Shown here: positions 31,132-40,706 of the stretch, one piece after another
Position numbering within the stretch: position 1 is the stretch's first letter
Layout of the letters: each line of letters opens with the position of its first letter
From: Strigomonas culicis
Taxonomy: Eukaryota > Euglenozoa > Kinetoplastea > Trypanosomatida > Trypanosomatidae
Reading direction: 5' to 3'
Assembly (NCBI GenBank): GCA_000482145.1
Contig: AUXH01000086.1
Location: forward strand, 1-44,565
DNA length: 44,565 nucleotides
Program-made: the position numbers and the translations under genes
The notes under the pieces: generated by a model
The model's input: only the letters and a program-made list of their open reading frames with translations
The model's database searches: none
What the model was told of the DNA's origin: nothing

Positions 31132-32844
31132 TCAACACGCTCCATCACTCAGAAGCCAAGCTTGATACATGCCCAAACAGTTGAAGTAGTGTACAAGGGC
31201 TGCCATTAGAACAAAGTAATGCCATAACTGGTGCGATGAAAGGAGGTAATCAAAGTGACCAGGGTAACGGCTTTCCGGGAATCCTGAAATGTAGAAGACC
31301 ACACCCACGCCATACAAAATGATCATCAGTATTACACCATACGCCATCTGTGCTGAATACTTCGTATGAGGGAAGAACAGCATGAAGTGCACCGAGGGCG
31401 CCGTGCCACAAGCCACCATACCCACGTAAATGCCTGTGCGCAGGAGGGTGTGCTCGTGGAAAATCGCTGTCCAGGGACCGACCAGCCCGGCGAAGCCAAG
31501 TATCAGGATGAGAGCGATGTATACATTGCGGGCCGTCTGCAGGCAGCTGAAGATCGTGTAGAGCGGCGGCAGAAACGATGCGACAATGAGCGCCGTGATG
31601 CCGAGGAAGTCCAGCCGTCCCATTGCGACTACCAAGCGGTGGCGGCAGTGGCCCGTAAACAGGTGGTAAATGGCACTGTTCAGCATGCACAGGACGGAGC
31701 CGCCACAGAAGAGGAAGTACATGAACCGCACGTGCGAGAAGTGAGAAGAGGTAATTGTCTTGGTGAGCAAGGTTGCAAAAACAACAATGGAGAAAGCAAG
31801 AAAAAAGAAAAACCCAGAGAAATGGGTCCACACGTTGAGCGTTTCGTTGTGCCACCCCACTAGACTCTTTAAGGTCATTTTTGTAGTATAGTAGGCGCGG
31901 TAGCCCGTGCGAATGTAGGGGTTATATTTCTGCCACGGGCAGATCTCATGGTACGGGTAGAGCGGCAAGCCGGGACAGCGCTTGAAGTAGAGGAGGTTAA
32001 ATTGCTGCTCGCGCGCGGGGTCAAAGAGAGGCGGAACACCCATCAACCGGTGGTTCTCCGCGTCCCTGCCCACGGGGTGTGCGTTTCCCTCGTGAGCGGC
32101 CGAGCCCTCCTCCGGCCCACGCGGCGGGCCGTCTGGCGGTACCTCGGTCACGTCGAAGCGGAAGGATACCTGCCGAAAGGAATCCTTCACACGAGCGTGG
32201 GCGTCTCCCGCCTCGCGCTCGTGATCGCTCTGGATGGGGACATCGGACGTCGTTGTATCCGGGTTCACATTGAAACTACGCTGAAGCGGGAGCGGCATCG
32301 TGGTGAAAGAAGGCGGCGGAACATCTAGCATTTCCGAATAGGGGGAATCCGCGTCGTTCAAAAAGAAGTCGTGGTGTCGTGTGCTCGGCAGAAAAGGCGG
32401 CGTCACGACGGAGTCCGACTCGGAGGGGGTGAGGGAGGCTCGGCAGAAGAGTGGCAAGGGCACGGTGGGCTTCTGGTTTTTCGGTCTCCGCGGACGGGTC
32501 GCCGAATCTTCTTCGTTCGGGGCTGTCGGCTGGAACGGCGGCGGCTGCTCCCGGTGGCGCTGTTCGACCGGGTCGTCCCCTTCCCTCGTGTCGGGCACCA
32601 CAACGATACGCACCTGCTTGCCCTGTGACGCCGCCGGGGGCGGACGCTCGTACTGGTGCTGCAGCAAGTCCAGGTTCTCCGAGGTCAGGTCTAACCGCTG
32701 GAGGCAGGGCTGCGCCTGCCCGCTGGCAGCCTCCTGACTCGCAGCGCATGATTCCGAACGCGGAACATCGACTAACTCTTCCACTATTTGATCGACACGC
32801 AGATCTTCTTCCTTTTGAGGAGAGGGGTAGGATTCGTTCATCAT
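31132..32844 (-). CDS. PAQR family membrane protein 2 with long N-terminal extension
   Basis: A 570-residue paralogue of the neighbouring PAQR proteins. The membrane domain starts near residue 305 and carries HNETLNVWTH (332-341), SAIYH (390-394), an Asp in GRLDFLGI (412) and SSHQLWH (536-542), so all expected metal ligands are present. Unlike its neighbours it has about 290 residues of hydrophilic, Pro/Asp/Glu/Arg-rich and probably disordered sequence in front, with no recognised domain. The extension uses codons like the rest of the gene and shows no frame break, so it looks genuine. Two consecutive ATGs (32844, 32841) follow a splice acceptor at 32896-32897; either could be used. Confidence 0.9.
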   Translation of the reverse strand: MMNESYPSPQKEEDLRVDQIVEELVDVPRSESCAASQEAASGQAQPCLQRLDLTSENLDLLQHQYERPPPAASQGKQVRIVVVPDTREGDDPVEQRHREQPPPFQPTAPNEEDSATRPRRPKNQKPTVPLPLFCRASLTPSESDSVVTPPFLPSTRHHDFFLNDADSPYSEMLDVPPPSFTTMPLPLQRSFNVNPDTTTSDVPIQSDHEREAGDAHARVKDSFRQVSFRFDVTEVPPDGPPRGPEEGSAAHEGNAHPVGRDAENHRLMGVPPLFDPAREQQFNLLYFKRCPGLPLYPYHEICPWQKYNPYIRTGYRAYYTTKMTLKSLVGWHNETLNVWTHFSGFFFFLAFSIVVFATLLTKTITSSHFSHVRFMYFLFCGGSVLCMLNSAIYHLFTGHCRHRLVVAMGRLDFLGITALIVASFLPPLYTIFSCLQTARNVYIALILILGFAGLVGPWTAIFHEHTLLRTGIYVGMVACGTAPSVHFMLFFPHTKYSAQMAYGVILMIILYGVGVVFYISGFPESRYPGHFDYLLSSHQLWHYFVLMAALVHYFNCLGMYQAWLLSDGAC

Positions 32845-33460
32845 TAATCACTACGAAATACTAATAACAAGAATAATAAAAACTAGTTATCTACTCTGTT
32901 ATTTGTTGCAAAAAAGAAAAGAAAGAATAAAATGCAATGCTTTTGTAATGAAGTTTTTTCTTTTAAGAATACCTCAATACTATCGATATTATGATACTGT
33001 AGCTTTAAACTATCCTTCTATTCTCCACACGTTAAGCAGTGAATGAGGTAGCGACAGCTGTAAGAGCAGAGCGAGGGCCCAATACAGACAAGGAGAAGAG
33101 AGAGAACAGTTACGTATCAGAAAAAGACAATCAGACAAGGGGTAGTTCATTTAAGCTGTTGTTTATTATCTGGCGCATATAGTGTATATAGTGTGTGGAT
33201 TTGTCTGTTTGGAATGCGCTGCCCATTTTATGCATTTGGGTCAGCATTCTTAGTTCGTTAAAGGGAAACATACTAAGCAAAAAAAGTTTTGATTGAAATT
33301 ATGATCGTGGACGTGTGAAAAAGAAAGGTAAAAAAGTGGAAGCAATTAGGTTTTAAAAACGCAGTGCACATAGTAAAACTAAATGTATCAGAAATACAAG
33401 TGCTTCACGTTCGCTTGATGCCGTCGGCGCAGCTCACATGGTTCATCACGCCTTTCATAC
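32845..33460. other. Intergenic region between PAQR genes 3 and 2
   Basis: AT-rich, with PAQR2 splice signals on the left and the expected PAQR3 3' UTR on the right. A GA-rich patch of moderate GC lies at about 33045-33115. No gene was recognised. Confidence 0.55.
32896..32927 (-). promoter_or_regulatory. Predicted SL trans-splice acceptor for PAQR gene 2
   Basis: A pyrimidine tract (32910-32927) is followed by AATAAC-AG at 32896-32897. Confidence 0.55.
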
Positions 33461-34471
33461 TCAAGCGCACTCGCCATTCGCGGCACCCGTGATGTACCAT
33501 ACCTGAAAGGCACCTGTACAAGTAAAAAAGTTAATGACGGCTGCTGCCAAGACAAACAAGTGCCACACCTGGTGCGAGTGGAACCAGAGGTCAAAGTGTC
33601 CGGGGAACCACCTCTCCGGCACCTTGAAAATGAAGATGAACATGCCGATAGCGTACATGAGAAGTGTTAAGAACAGGCCTCCGTACACCGGTTGTGTGAT
33701 GGGGTTAGAAGGTAGGCCGTAGAAGGCGTGCACGGCGGGGAGAATGCCGAGACCCGTCAGAGAGGCGTGTAGGATGAGGCGCGGCCAGTAGAACTCGATG
33801 GTGTTGAAGAAGGGGAAAAAGGGCCCCAGAAGACCAAGAAAGCCGAGCAGCGTGACGGTCGTCAGATAGACGAACCGCACAACAGGCATGCACGAGAAGA
33901 GGTAAAAGACCGAGGCGTAAAAGCTCCCAATGATCATGAATGTGATACCAAAGTAGTCGAGGGCGAGAGCGATGGAGTAGACGCTCTCACTCTTGTGCGC
34001 GGCAAACGTGTGGTACATGCTGCTGCCGCCCAGCATGACAAGGCTCGCGAGCTCGTAGAGCAGAAAGAGACAGTAGTCGCGTGTACGATACAGGCCCAAC
34101 TGCAGCAACACATGGCAGGAGAGCAAAAAAACAATGATGAATCCTATTAGATGTGTCCAGATGTTACCGGTCTCATTGTGAACCGCGAAGATGGAACGTA
34201 GACACTGCCACGTGGTGTAGTGGCACCGGTAGTAGCTGCGTATGAATGAGTTTCCCTTCATGTGTTCTGGAATGTACTCTTCATCGTACAGTGGCAGTGC
34301 AGGGTTAAACGTGTTCACAGAAACGGGTACATGGTCAAAGGATCCTTTCCTTACCGGGGGCTTTCGCCTTACACGTATTCCTCTCCCCACAACCCTAGTT
34401 TGTTTCTTCTCCGGCCGTGCCGCACGACCTCGCCGAAAACGTAGTCCTTTCAGGCCGAAAAAGTCACTCAT
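33461..34471 (-). CDS. PAQR family membrane protein 3
   Basis: A 336-residue paralogue, the shortest of the three. The N-terminus is strongly basic (Arg/Lys-rich over residues 8-43). Motifs are HNETGNIWTH (98-107), SSMYH (150-154), an Asp in ALDYFGI (172) and HSHQVWH (298-304), so the metal site is intact. PAQR1 and PAQR3 share more around the second and third helices (DYFGIT) than either does with PAQR2, by eye. Several possible acceptors lie upstream (AG at 34500-34501, 34490-34491 and 34472-34473, the last abutting the ATG). Confidence 0.9.
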   Translation of the reverse strand: MSDFFGLKGLRFRRGRAARPEKKQTRVVGRGIRVRRKPPVRKGSFDHVPVSVNTFNPALPLYDEEYIPEHMKGNSFIRSYYRCHYTTWQCLRSIFAVHNETGNIWTHLIGFIIVFLLSCHVLLQLGLYRTRDYCLFLLYELASLVMLGGSSMYHTFAAHKSESVYSIALALDYFGITFMIIGSFYASVFYLFSCMPVVRFVYLTTVTLLGFLGLLGPFFPFFNTIEFYWPRLILHASLTGLGILPAVHAFYGLPSNPITQPVYGGLFLTLLMYAIGMFIFIFKVPERWFPGHFDLWFHSHQVWHLFVLAAAVINFFTCTGAFQVWYITGAANGECA

Positions 34472-34501
34472 CTACAACGGCAAGAACACCTATGGATAAC
34501 T
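34472..34501 (-). promoter_or_regulatory. Clustered candidate SL acceptors for PAQR gene 3
   Basis: Three AGs (34500-34501, 34490-34491, 34472-34473) follow a T-rich tract. The last would leave no gene-encoded 5' UTR. Confidence 0.35.
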
Positions 34502-34729
34502 ACAATAAAGTAAGAACAACAAGAATGAAAACAAGCAATAGCAACGCACGTCCTCAAAAAATAGTATTCGTGAAAACAAAAAAGGAATAGGAACGAAGAG
34601 GGGAGTTGGTAGAGGAGGAGGAAGATTGAGAGGTGGCAGCGCATGCAAACCGATCAAAATGTGTTCTGGAACTCGTTTTACGTTTCATCCGACCGTGTTA
34701 CGTATACGTTTTGATTGTTGCTATTTTCT

Positions 34730-36049
34730 TCAATGGGCAAAGCAAAGCAGCTCTTCATAAAAAGAAGATAATACAGTCTCCATTATGCTATCTTCGTCCG
34801 TGTCGTCCGTAAGTGCCTTTATGGTATTACGAAATTGTACCTGATACTGGTTCTTTAACAGTTGAACGTCTTTGCGCACTTTCTTCTGCGCTTCAGCGAA
34901 CAAAGTACCCGAGGCAGCAGAGAGGCGCTTGTCGCACCGCTCCATTCGCTCCTGAAAAAAATGCTTCACATACACACGCATGCGCTGGTCGAGCGTGTGC
35001 GCGAGACTGCAGGCGTTTGCCTGCTGGCTCTCGTGGCGTCTCTGCGCTGTGCCATCTCCTTGTTGAGAGTTGATGAGATAGGCTCGCCAGCCGCTGGTAA
35101 GCTGGCTAGCTAGCGCTGTGTAGATGGCGGGCGTTGAAGCAACATCACAAGGCACTTCTTCTTGATGGGAAGATTTCTCATAGCCAAATAGAAAAACTGC
35201 ACCCTCTGTCGGATCTGGAAATTGGTGTGCATCTTCAAGAGAAACGGTCACAAGAAACCACGGTAGTGTTGTGGTAGGTTGACGAAAAACATTCTTCTTC
35301 TTCTTCGTTTCGTCGTCATCTACTGCGGAAATATCAGTCGTCCCAGTTTCAAAAAGTTCGTGCATAGATCGTACAACGTGGTCGGGAACTGCCACGTCAG
35401 CTGCGCGGTCGCTTGCTGTGCGCTGTGCATGGCGCTGCAGACAAATGGCAAGAGGGACCTGAAATTGCAGTTCCACGACACAAATGAAAGGAGCCTGCAG
35501 AGAATCCGCCTTGGGATCGCGAGCACCTACACCAGGAAAAAAGTGTTTGGCGTTGAGCCGACGACAGAGTTTCCAGTAGCGTTCTCTCATGCTCTTGTAG
35601 TACATGTTATCTTCCACAAAGAGCAGCACATCTATGCAGAGGCACCCAGCGGAGGGGCGCTCTGTGGCAACCACCGCGTCCTTGGCAACCGCACTTGTGA
35701 TGACCTCCTCCACATGCTCGTAGAGAAGCTCCGAGGCCGCATGCCACAGCGCGGGTCGGAAGGTCGCCGCGTGCTCTTGGGCGTAAAGCGCACACAAGTA
35801 ATCGTCCAAGTGGAGACTGCATACGCGGCCAATACGAACGGGCCGTGCGCCACCGTGGGCGTCCCTGCAACGGCCTGTCGCTGCATGGTGCAGTGAGAGA
35901 AGGGAGGTTATCTGTCGGATGAAGGTACTCTTGCCGGAGGCCGGCGGCCCCGTGGTGAGCACGATCAGGACGACGCGCGACGGCTGCGTCGCCGGAGACG
36001 GGGCGGCCTCCCCCCTCGCGCATATGGACACTTCACGAGGCACCTGCAT
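34730..36049 (-). CDS. PSTK: L-seryl-tRNA(Sec) kinase (O-phosphoseryl-tRNA(Sec) kinase)
   Basis: A 439-residue P-loop kinase. PSTK phosphorylates Ser-tRNA(Sec), giving the substrate that SepSecS converts to Sec-tRNA(Sec) with selenophosphate. Seen: Walker A GPPASGKS at 34-41, the acidic pair LDDY at 81-84 in the Mg-binding position, the PSTK-specific block VEDNMYYKSMRERYW at 145-159, and the lid-type CLQRHAQR at 203-210. The C-terminal part (about 330-439) is charged and helical, as in the tRNA-binding domain of archaeal and eukaryotic PSTK. It is longer than most homologues, with low-conservation stretches at about 170-185 and 240-330. I start at ATG 36049; the frame upstream begins with GTG. 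Predicted acceptor AG at 36086-36087, with later AGs at 36059-36060 and 36050-36051. It works in the same pathway as SelD at 12727-13908. Confidence 0.88.
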   Translation of the reverse strand: MQVPREVSICARGEAAPSPATQPSRVVLIVLTTGPPASGKSTFIRQITSLLSLHHAATGRCRDAHGGARPVRIGRVCSLHLDDYLCALYAQEHAATFRPALWHAASELLYEHVEEVITSAVAKDAVVATERPSAGCLCIDVLLFVEDNMYYKSMRERYWKLCRRLNAKHFFPGVGARDPKADSLQAPFICVVELQFQVPLAICLQRHAQRTASDRAADVAVPDHVVRSMHELFETGTTDISAVDDDETKKKKNVFRQPTTTLPWFLVTVSLEDAHQFPDPTEGAVFLFGYEKSSHQEEVPCDVASTPAIYTALASQLTSGWRAYLINSQQGDGTAQRRHESQQANACSLAHTLDQRMRVYVKHFFQERMERCDKRLSAASGTLFAEAQKKVRKDVQLLKNQYQVQFRNTIKALTDDTDEDSIMETVLSSFYEELLCFAH

Positions 36050-36085
36050 CTGGGTCACCTGAGATGGTCATGAGAAAGATAGGAC

Positions 36086-36130
36086 CTTGCATTGGATAAA
36101 AGAGCGAGAGGAAAAAGGGCAAGAGAGATA
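36086..36130 (-). promoter_or_regulatory. Predicted SL trans-splice acceptor for PSTK
   Basis: A pyrimidine-rich tract (about 36098-36130) is followed by TGCA-AG at 36086-36087. Inclusion of this site would add an out-of-frame ATG 22 bases before the main one; use of the later AGs would remove it. Confidence 0.45.
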
Positions 36131-36272
36131 GTTGGCTTCCTTATTAGGGCAATTCTATCAGAAAAAGGAATGACACGACTACTCATATACATAGATGCAT
36201 GGAAAAAAAAAAGCGGTTCCTTCTGTTCAAGTGGTGTGGGTGTCTGTGAAGTAAACGTAGTTACACGTGCAG

Positions 36273-39200
36273 TCAATGCACCTTATTACTATCGCGAATG
36301 CCTTGCAGAATGTTGTTCAGGATTCGCGAGTTCTTACTCATTTGCCTGTCGGTCTCGCTTTCTTCCCTCACATCCCATTCAGACTCCGGATGCGGTTCTC
36401 GCTGTTGCGCTTGCTGCTCCCGCGAATCCAATGGTAGGAGCGGTATGTCTTGCTCCAGGTGCCGGTTCAGCAGAATTGTGAGACGCACGATGTTCTTCAC
36501 CTCACTTACGCACGGATAAAGGCGAAATGCGTTAGACAGCACACTTAGCGGCGTCACGCCTGCCGGGAGGTGCAGTGCTGTGGAGTCCGCACTACCGTGT
36601 GGCGAGGCTTCAAGAACGTCCAACACATGACACGTAGCGACCTGGAAGAGCTCCTTCATGGAGTCGTCAAAAAGATCGTCCTTGGTAAGAAAGAAGTGCA
36701 TGCTCCCGCACAACGAAATCAACGTGGAGCTATGCTCGGACGTAAAGATATAGTCGATAGACTTTGGCATACCATCCTTCATGTGCCGTTCGTGGTACCG
36801 TTTATTTTTCAAAACTATCTTGCAAAAGGAAGAAAAGAACAGAAAATACCGTTTTAGCTTCCTCCTACGAACATCGGATTGCTCCTCGCTCACATGATGC
36901 GAAACGCTCCTTGCAGTTAGTAGATAAGGCGACGCACCAAACTGATGCGCACCAGGCAGTTGCACCCCGTTAGCTTCATCTTCCCCCAGTGCCTCCGTAC
37001 TCGCCTTATCACTGTTGTGTATCTTATGCCTCTTTGACACGCGGTGCAACAGTTTGGCATAATTTGCACGAAACACAATGATGGGCAGCATGGTCCTTAC
37101 ATACTTCTCCAACGGCACTGTACGCAGCGGATACTGTAGCATTAGGCTTGTGAAAAAAAACAGGCGCTGGGCCGCCAAGCACGTATGGAGGAGCGCCTGC
37201 ATAGCCGCCTCTTCCGTATCTATGCCAGCGGGCTTGCTATGTACACCATGTCCTTGCGCCGTGTCCTTCTTGTTGTGTCTTGTCGCACTCTTCGCTGTCG
37301 CTTTAGTTAACGACAGAGAAGAGAGATAGTTGAGCTTGCTGAGCTGCACCGCCAGGTGACGGGCCGGTCTGGACGTCGTGAAGTGCGGCGCTGCCAGCGC
37401 GTAGATGGAATTGACGTGTGCCACGACACGATGGAGCAGTTGCGGATCTCGACGTAGCGCTGTTGTTATGCCGTTTTCAGGCGCGATGCTCTTTGAGTCA
37501 CTCCGCCCCTGTTCCCTTCGTGGTGCCCCTGTTTCTCTCGCCGTACTGATCACCCGCTGCAGCGTTTCTGTCACACGAGGCAAGAAGCGATGCTGCATGT
37601 CCGGCTGGAGCAGCGCCCCACACTGGAAGAGAGCGGTGCACGCCTGCAAAAGCAGAAGGATGCGCTCCAGCGCCACTGCGGTGGTGTCGGCGTGTGACGT
37701 ACCCACCCCCCCTTCGCGGCGGTGCCGCTCTGAGACGAGTGCCTGTAGCCCGGCATCAAACAGTTTCATTTCACAGACGAGTGCTTCACTCAAATTGGGC
37801 AAAAGCGTGCTCACGTCTTCACTCGTCAGCGCAACCCGTGTCAAGAGGGAGAAGAAGTGCGGCAGCGTCAGGAAGATGGACTCTCTCTGCGGGGGCACGG
37901 AGCTCGTCATGCACACACTGTGGTATATGGTGGAGAAGGCGTCCATAATTGACGCTCTCAATAGAGACTGCGTGTTGGTTTCAGCTGCGTCTTGAGTGGC
38001 GGATGACGCTGCTTGCCTTTCGAAGGGCGATAGCTTCAGTGCGTGCCCAGGACCCCCCTCGAGCGGCAGCGCCGTGGCGCTCGAGACGCAACAACTCCAC
38101 ATGTTCGTGACACTGTGCAGACAGCGATTCACATCTCGAATGTAGCTGTTTGTTTCAACCGAAACATCGCGCGAACCCTCATTTACTTCAGGCGGCGGAA
38201 GAAGGTGTCGTGTATGCTTCAGCAATTGTTTGCAGACATCCACAAGCTCATGGATAATGTCGTTCAACAAACCCACGTCCTTTGCAGTTCTTTTCCTTGC
38301 CTCTCGCATACGGATGACTATTCTCAAGTTCACGGCGACCCAGTAGTACATGCGCAGTGTGCCGTCACGTAGCCGTACAAGTACCTGCTCGTCCGCGTTG
38401 CGAACCGCCTCTGTACGCGACTCATTCAAATGATGAAAGAATTTGATGCGCCCCCAAACAAAATCACCAATCTCTTTTATTCTCTTGTCGTCGTCGTATT
38501 CCGCCAAAAGGTGCATCCTACCCAGCCCGCAGAGAATGTCAGAAACACAGATGCACACGGATAAGCTGAACACATCGTCATACGGCCGACTAACGTCACT
38601 GTCCGAGTTCCGCGTGAGGAGTGTGCCGAGACAACCAAGCTGTGTCACGGTTTCCATGGCACCGGTGATCTGCGCAGCGAAGCACGCACGGTCATCCTCC
38701 TTCAAAGAGAGGCCCAAGTAGTGACTCAGTGTGGAAAGGCGCTGTCGCAAAACCCCTTGGAGACATATTAGTGTAAAGCGACTGGCCGTTTCGTTTACGG
38801 TGAGGCATGCCTCCTGAAAAGCAGTAGCCGTAAGATCTGTAGACATCGCCTCGTACCGCGATTGAACCGACAGGCTGTCCAACACACATTGCATAGTCTC
38901 TGCTTGATGAAACGGCAGCACTGGCAGGAGTGCCTCCATGAACGATATGTATGTGGGCGAGCGCACAGAGACAGATCCGTTGAATCGGGAGAGGGCGCTG
39001 AAGTATATGCTCTGCAAGACCTCTCGTGTGACTGTGGGAGCGTCTGCGTGTAGGCCAGACAGACGATCCACGGGTTGCCCATCCTTCAACATGAGCCGCC
39101 GCACGTGGGTACAGTAGAAGGGTACGTACTGGGCGCCTCGACGAGAAATGTCGCGAATGGGACTCAGATAAGCCATCATGAGAAAGCGGACCTCCATGGG

Positions 39201-40448
39201 CTCCAAGAAGACACGCTTCTCCAAGATGGCGGGAAAACGGCTCAGAAGCACCATATTATCGAAGCAGCCCAAGAAACGGTCACTCAGCTGTTTACTACGG
39301 TCAATCCACTTCCCGTCTCTCATGTAGTGCCCAGCATTGCCATTCACCGGATGTGCAGCGGCTTCACGGTGTAAGAAGAGAAAGAAGTCCTCTAGCGTCT
39401 CAAAGGAGTCCTGCCACACTTTGGGAATTCGGGAAACGAAAGCCGAATACTTTGATGTAAGCATGAAGAAGGCGAAGCAAAAATGGACAAAGTCCGACAA
39501 GCAAACGGCTTTCGTACGGGGTGTCGACCTATCGCGAGGTGTTTTTAAAGCTTCCACTTCCTTCAGGTTCGTATACCGAGAGAAGGTGACCGCCTCCACC
39601 CCTACGCCATTACCCCCCTTTTGCACTGGTTCACTCGCGGATGTGTGAGCACGACCGCGAAAGCGCGACGTCACGCTAGCCCGGCTCCTCTTCAGTGCTA
39701 CGTCCGCTGCGTTGTCGCCTCCGTCTGCTTGCCGCCACGAGTGATCTGTTGCGACCATCCGCTCAAAACTATCGTCGTACAAAGGCCTGGATTTGGGGAG
39801 CTGCAGAAAGACCTCCTCCAAGACCGACAGAAGCAAGTGGGGCTGCATATGCGGACTTTCTTTTTCAAGTGCCGACACTACCTGGGAGCAGCCGCGGCTG
39901 TTATAAATGCGAGCTAGGAGCGCATCGTAGCCACTCAAGTGTACGCTGTCCGTTGTGAGCGCGGTGAGGGTACACGTGAGTGATGAGACGGAGGAATCTC
40001 CCGGCATGACGAAGTACTTGGAACAGTACACATAGCGCGTGACACTCCGTGACAGCAAGGGGGGAAGTACACGGTGGTTATTCGACACAAAGAAGAGCAA
40101 TTGGCGGAATACAGGCGCCCTTTTTTGAATAATGTGGTTTCGTGGAAAAGAGTGTAGCTCGCGCTGCGAGGCGGGAAGCGAAAAAGAGCTGTCGTAGGGC
40201 GTGTTTGTCTCTGCATACCGTACTAGCGCAACCACCGTCAGTGCATCAAAAATCGCACTCATGTGCTCCATCTGTTCACTCTCCGACTGCAGCGAGGTGT
40301 AATCCTGCGTGAGATGTGCCTTATTCGCACGCACCACACTGTTGCACGTATGTACGAGCCCGACGTACAAGGATGGCGACATCAGCTTGCTATCTCCCAC
40401 ATTAATACGCGCAACGAGGGCTTTCAGAATTGTCTGATAGCGTGCCAT
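36273..40448 (-). CDS. Orphan 1391-aa helical protein
   Basis: I do not recognise this protein. It is a single uninterrupted frame starting at ATG 40448, with codon use like its neighbours, so it is certainly coding. The sequence is predominantly helical with frequent Leu, His, Ser and Arg, has no signal peptide and no convincing transmembrane helix, and shows no enzyme motif. The N-terminus MARYQTILKALVARINVGDSK lacks acidic residues until Asp19 and could be a mitochondrial presequence. Low-complexity charged stretches lie at about 250-300 and 1055-1100, and the C-terminus (about 1345-1391) is Gln/Glu/Arg-rich. The regular helical character would fit an alpha-solenoid scaffold. It resembles in style the 1017-aa orphan in this window, though I see no direct similarity. 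Confidence 0.85.
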   Translation of the reverse strand: MARYQTILKALVARINVGDSKLMSPSLYVGLVHTCNSVVRANKAHLTQDYTSLQSESEQMEHMSAIFDALTVVALVRYAETNTPYDSSFSLPASQRELHSFPRNHIIQKRAPVFRQLLFFVSNNHRVLPPLLSRSVTRYVYCSKYFVMPGDSSVSSLTCTLTALTTDSVHLSGYDALLARIYNSRGCSQVVSALEKESPHMQPHLLLSVLEEVFLQLPKSRPLYDDSFERMVATDHSWRQADGGDNAADVALKRSRASVTSRFRGRAHTSASEPVQKGGNGVGVEAVTFSRYTNLKEVEALKTPRDRSTPRTKAVCLSDFVHFCFAFFMLTSKYSAFVSRIPKVWQDSFETLEDFFLFLHREAAAHPVNGNAGHYMRDGKWIDRSKQLSDRFLGCFDNMVLLSRFPAILEKRVFLEPMEVRFLMMAYLSPIRDISRRGAQYVPFYCTHVRRLMLKDGQPVDRLSGLHADAPTVTREVLQSIYFSALSRFNGSVSVRSPTYISFMEALLPVLPFHQAETMQCVLDSLSVQSRYEAMSTDLTATAFQEACLTVNETASRFTLICLQGVLRQRLSTLSHYLGLSLKEDDRACFAAQITGAMETVTQLGCLGTLLTRNSDSDVSRPYDDVFSLSVCICVSDILCGLGRMHLLAEYDDDKRIKEIGDFVWGRIKFFHHLNESRTEAVRNADEQVLVRLRDGTLRMYYWVAVNLRIVIRMREARKRTAKDVGLLNDIIHELVDVCKQLLKHTRHLLPPPEVNEGSRDVSVETNSYIRDVNRCLHSVTNMWSCCVSSATALPLEGGPGHALKLSPFERQAASSATQDAAETNTQSLLRASIMDAFSTIYHSVCMTSSVPPQRESIFLTLPHFFSLLTRVALTSEDVSTLLPNLSEALVCEMKLFDAGLQALVSERHRREGGVGTSHADTTAVALERILLLLQACTALFQCGALLQPDMQHRFLPRVTETLQRVISTARETGAPRREQGRSDSKSIAPENGITTALRRDPQLLHRVVAHVNSIYALAAPHFTTSRPARHLAVQLSKLNYLSSLSLTKATAKSATRHNKKDTAQGHGVHSKPAGIDTEEAAMQALLHTCLAAQRLFFFTSLMLQYPLRTVPLEKYVRTMLPIIVFRANYAKLLHRVSKRHKIHNSDKASTEALGEDEANGVQLPGAHQFGASPYLLTARSVSHHVSEEQSDVRRRKLKRYFLFFSSFCKIVLKNKRYHERHMKDGMPKSIDYIFTSEHSSTLISLCGSMHFFLTKDDLFDDSMKELFQVATCHVLDVLEASPHGSADSTALHLPAGVTPLSVLSNAFRLYPCVSEVKNIVRLTILLNRHLEQDIPLLPLDSREQQAQQREPHPESEWDVREESETDRQMSKNSRILNNILQGIRDSNKVH

Positions 40449-40706
40449 GTGTCTATTTCAAAGTATCTATGTATATGCTTCTCCAATATGATATCTTGTG
40501 AAACTAATGCACTGGAGCCAAATAAACACGCGCCCGCGAGGGAAGAATGGTAAGGAGAGAGAAACTACAAGAACTTGGCAGCGTCCATAGCGCCTTCCTT
40601 TTTCAATGTAACATCGCAGACCAGAGAGAGGATCAGTGCAGTTTCTGCCTTTACTTGTTCTTTTTTTCTTGTTTTACTACTGTTAACGTTGTTATTTGTA
40701 GTTGAG

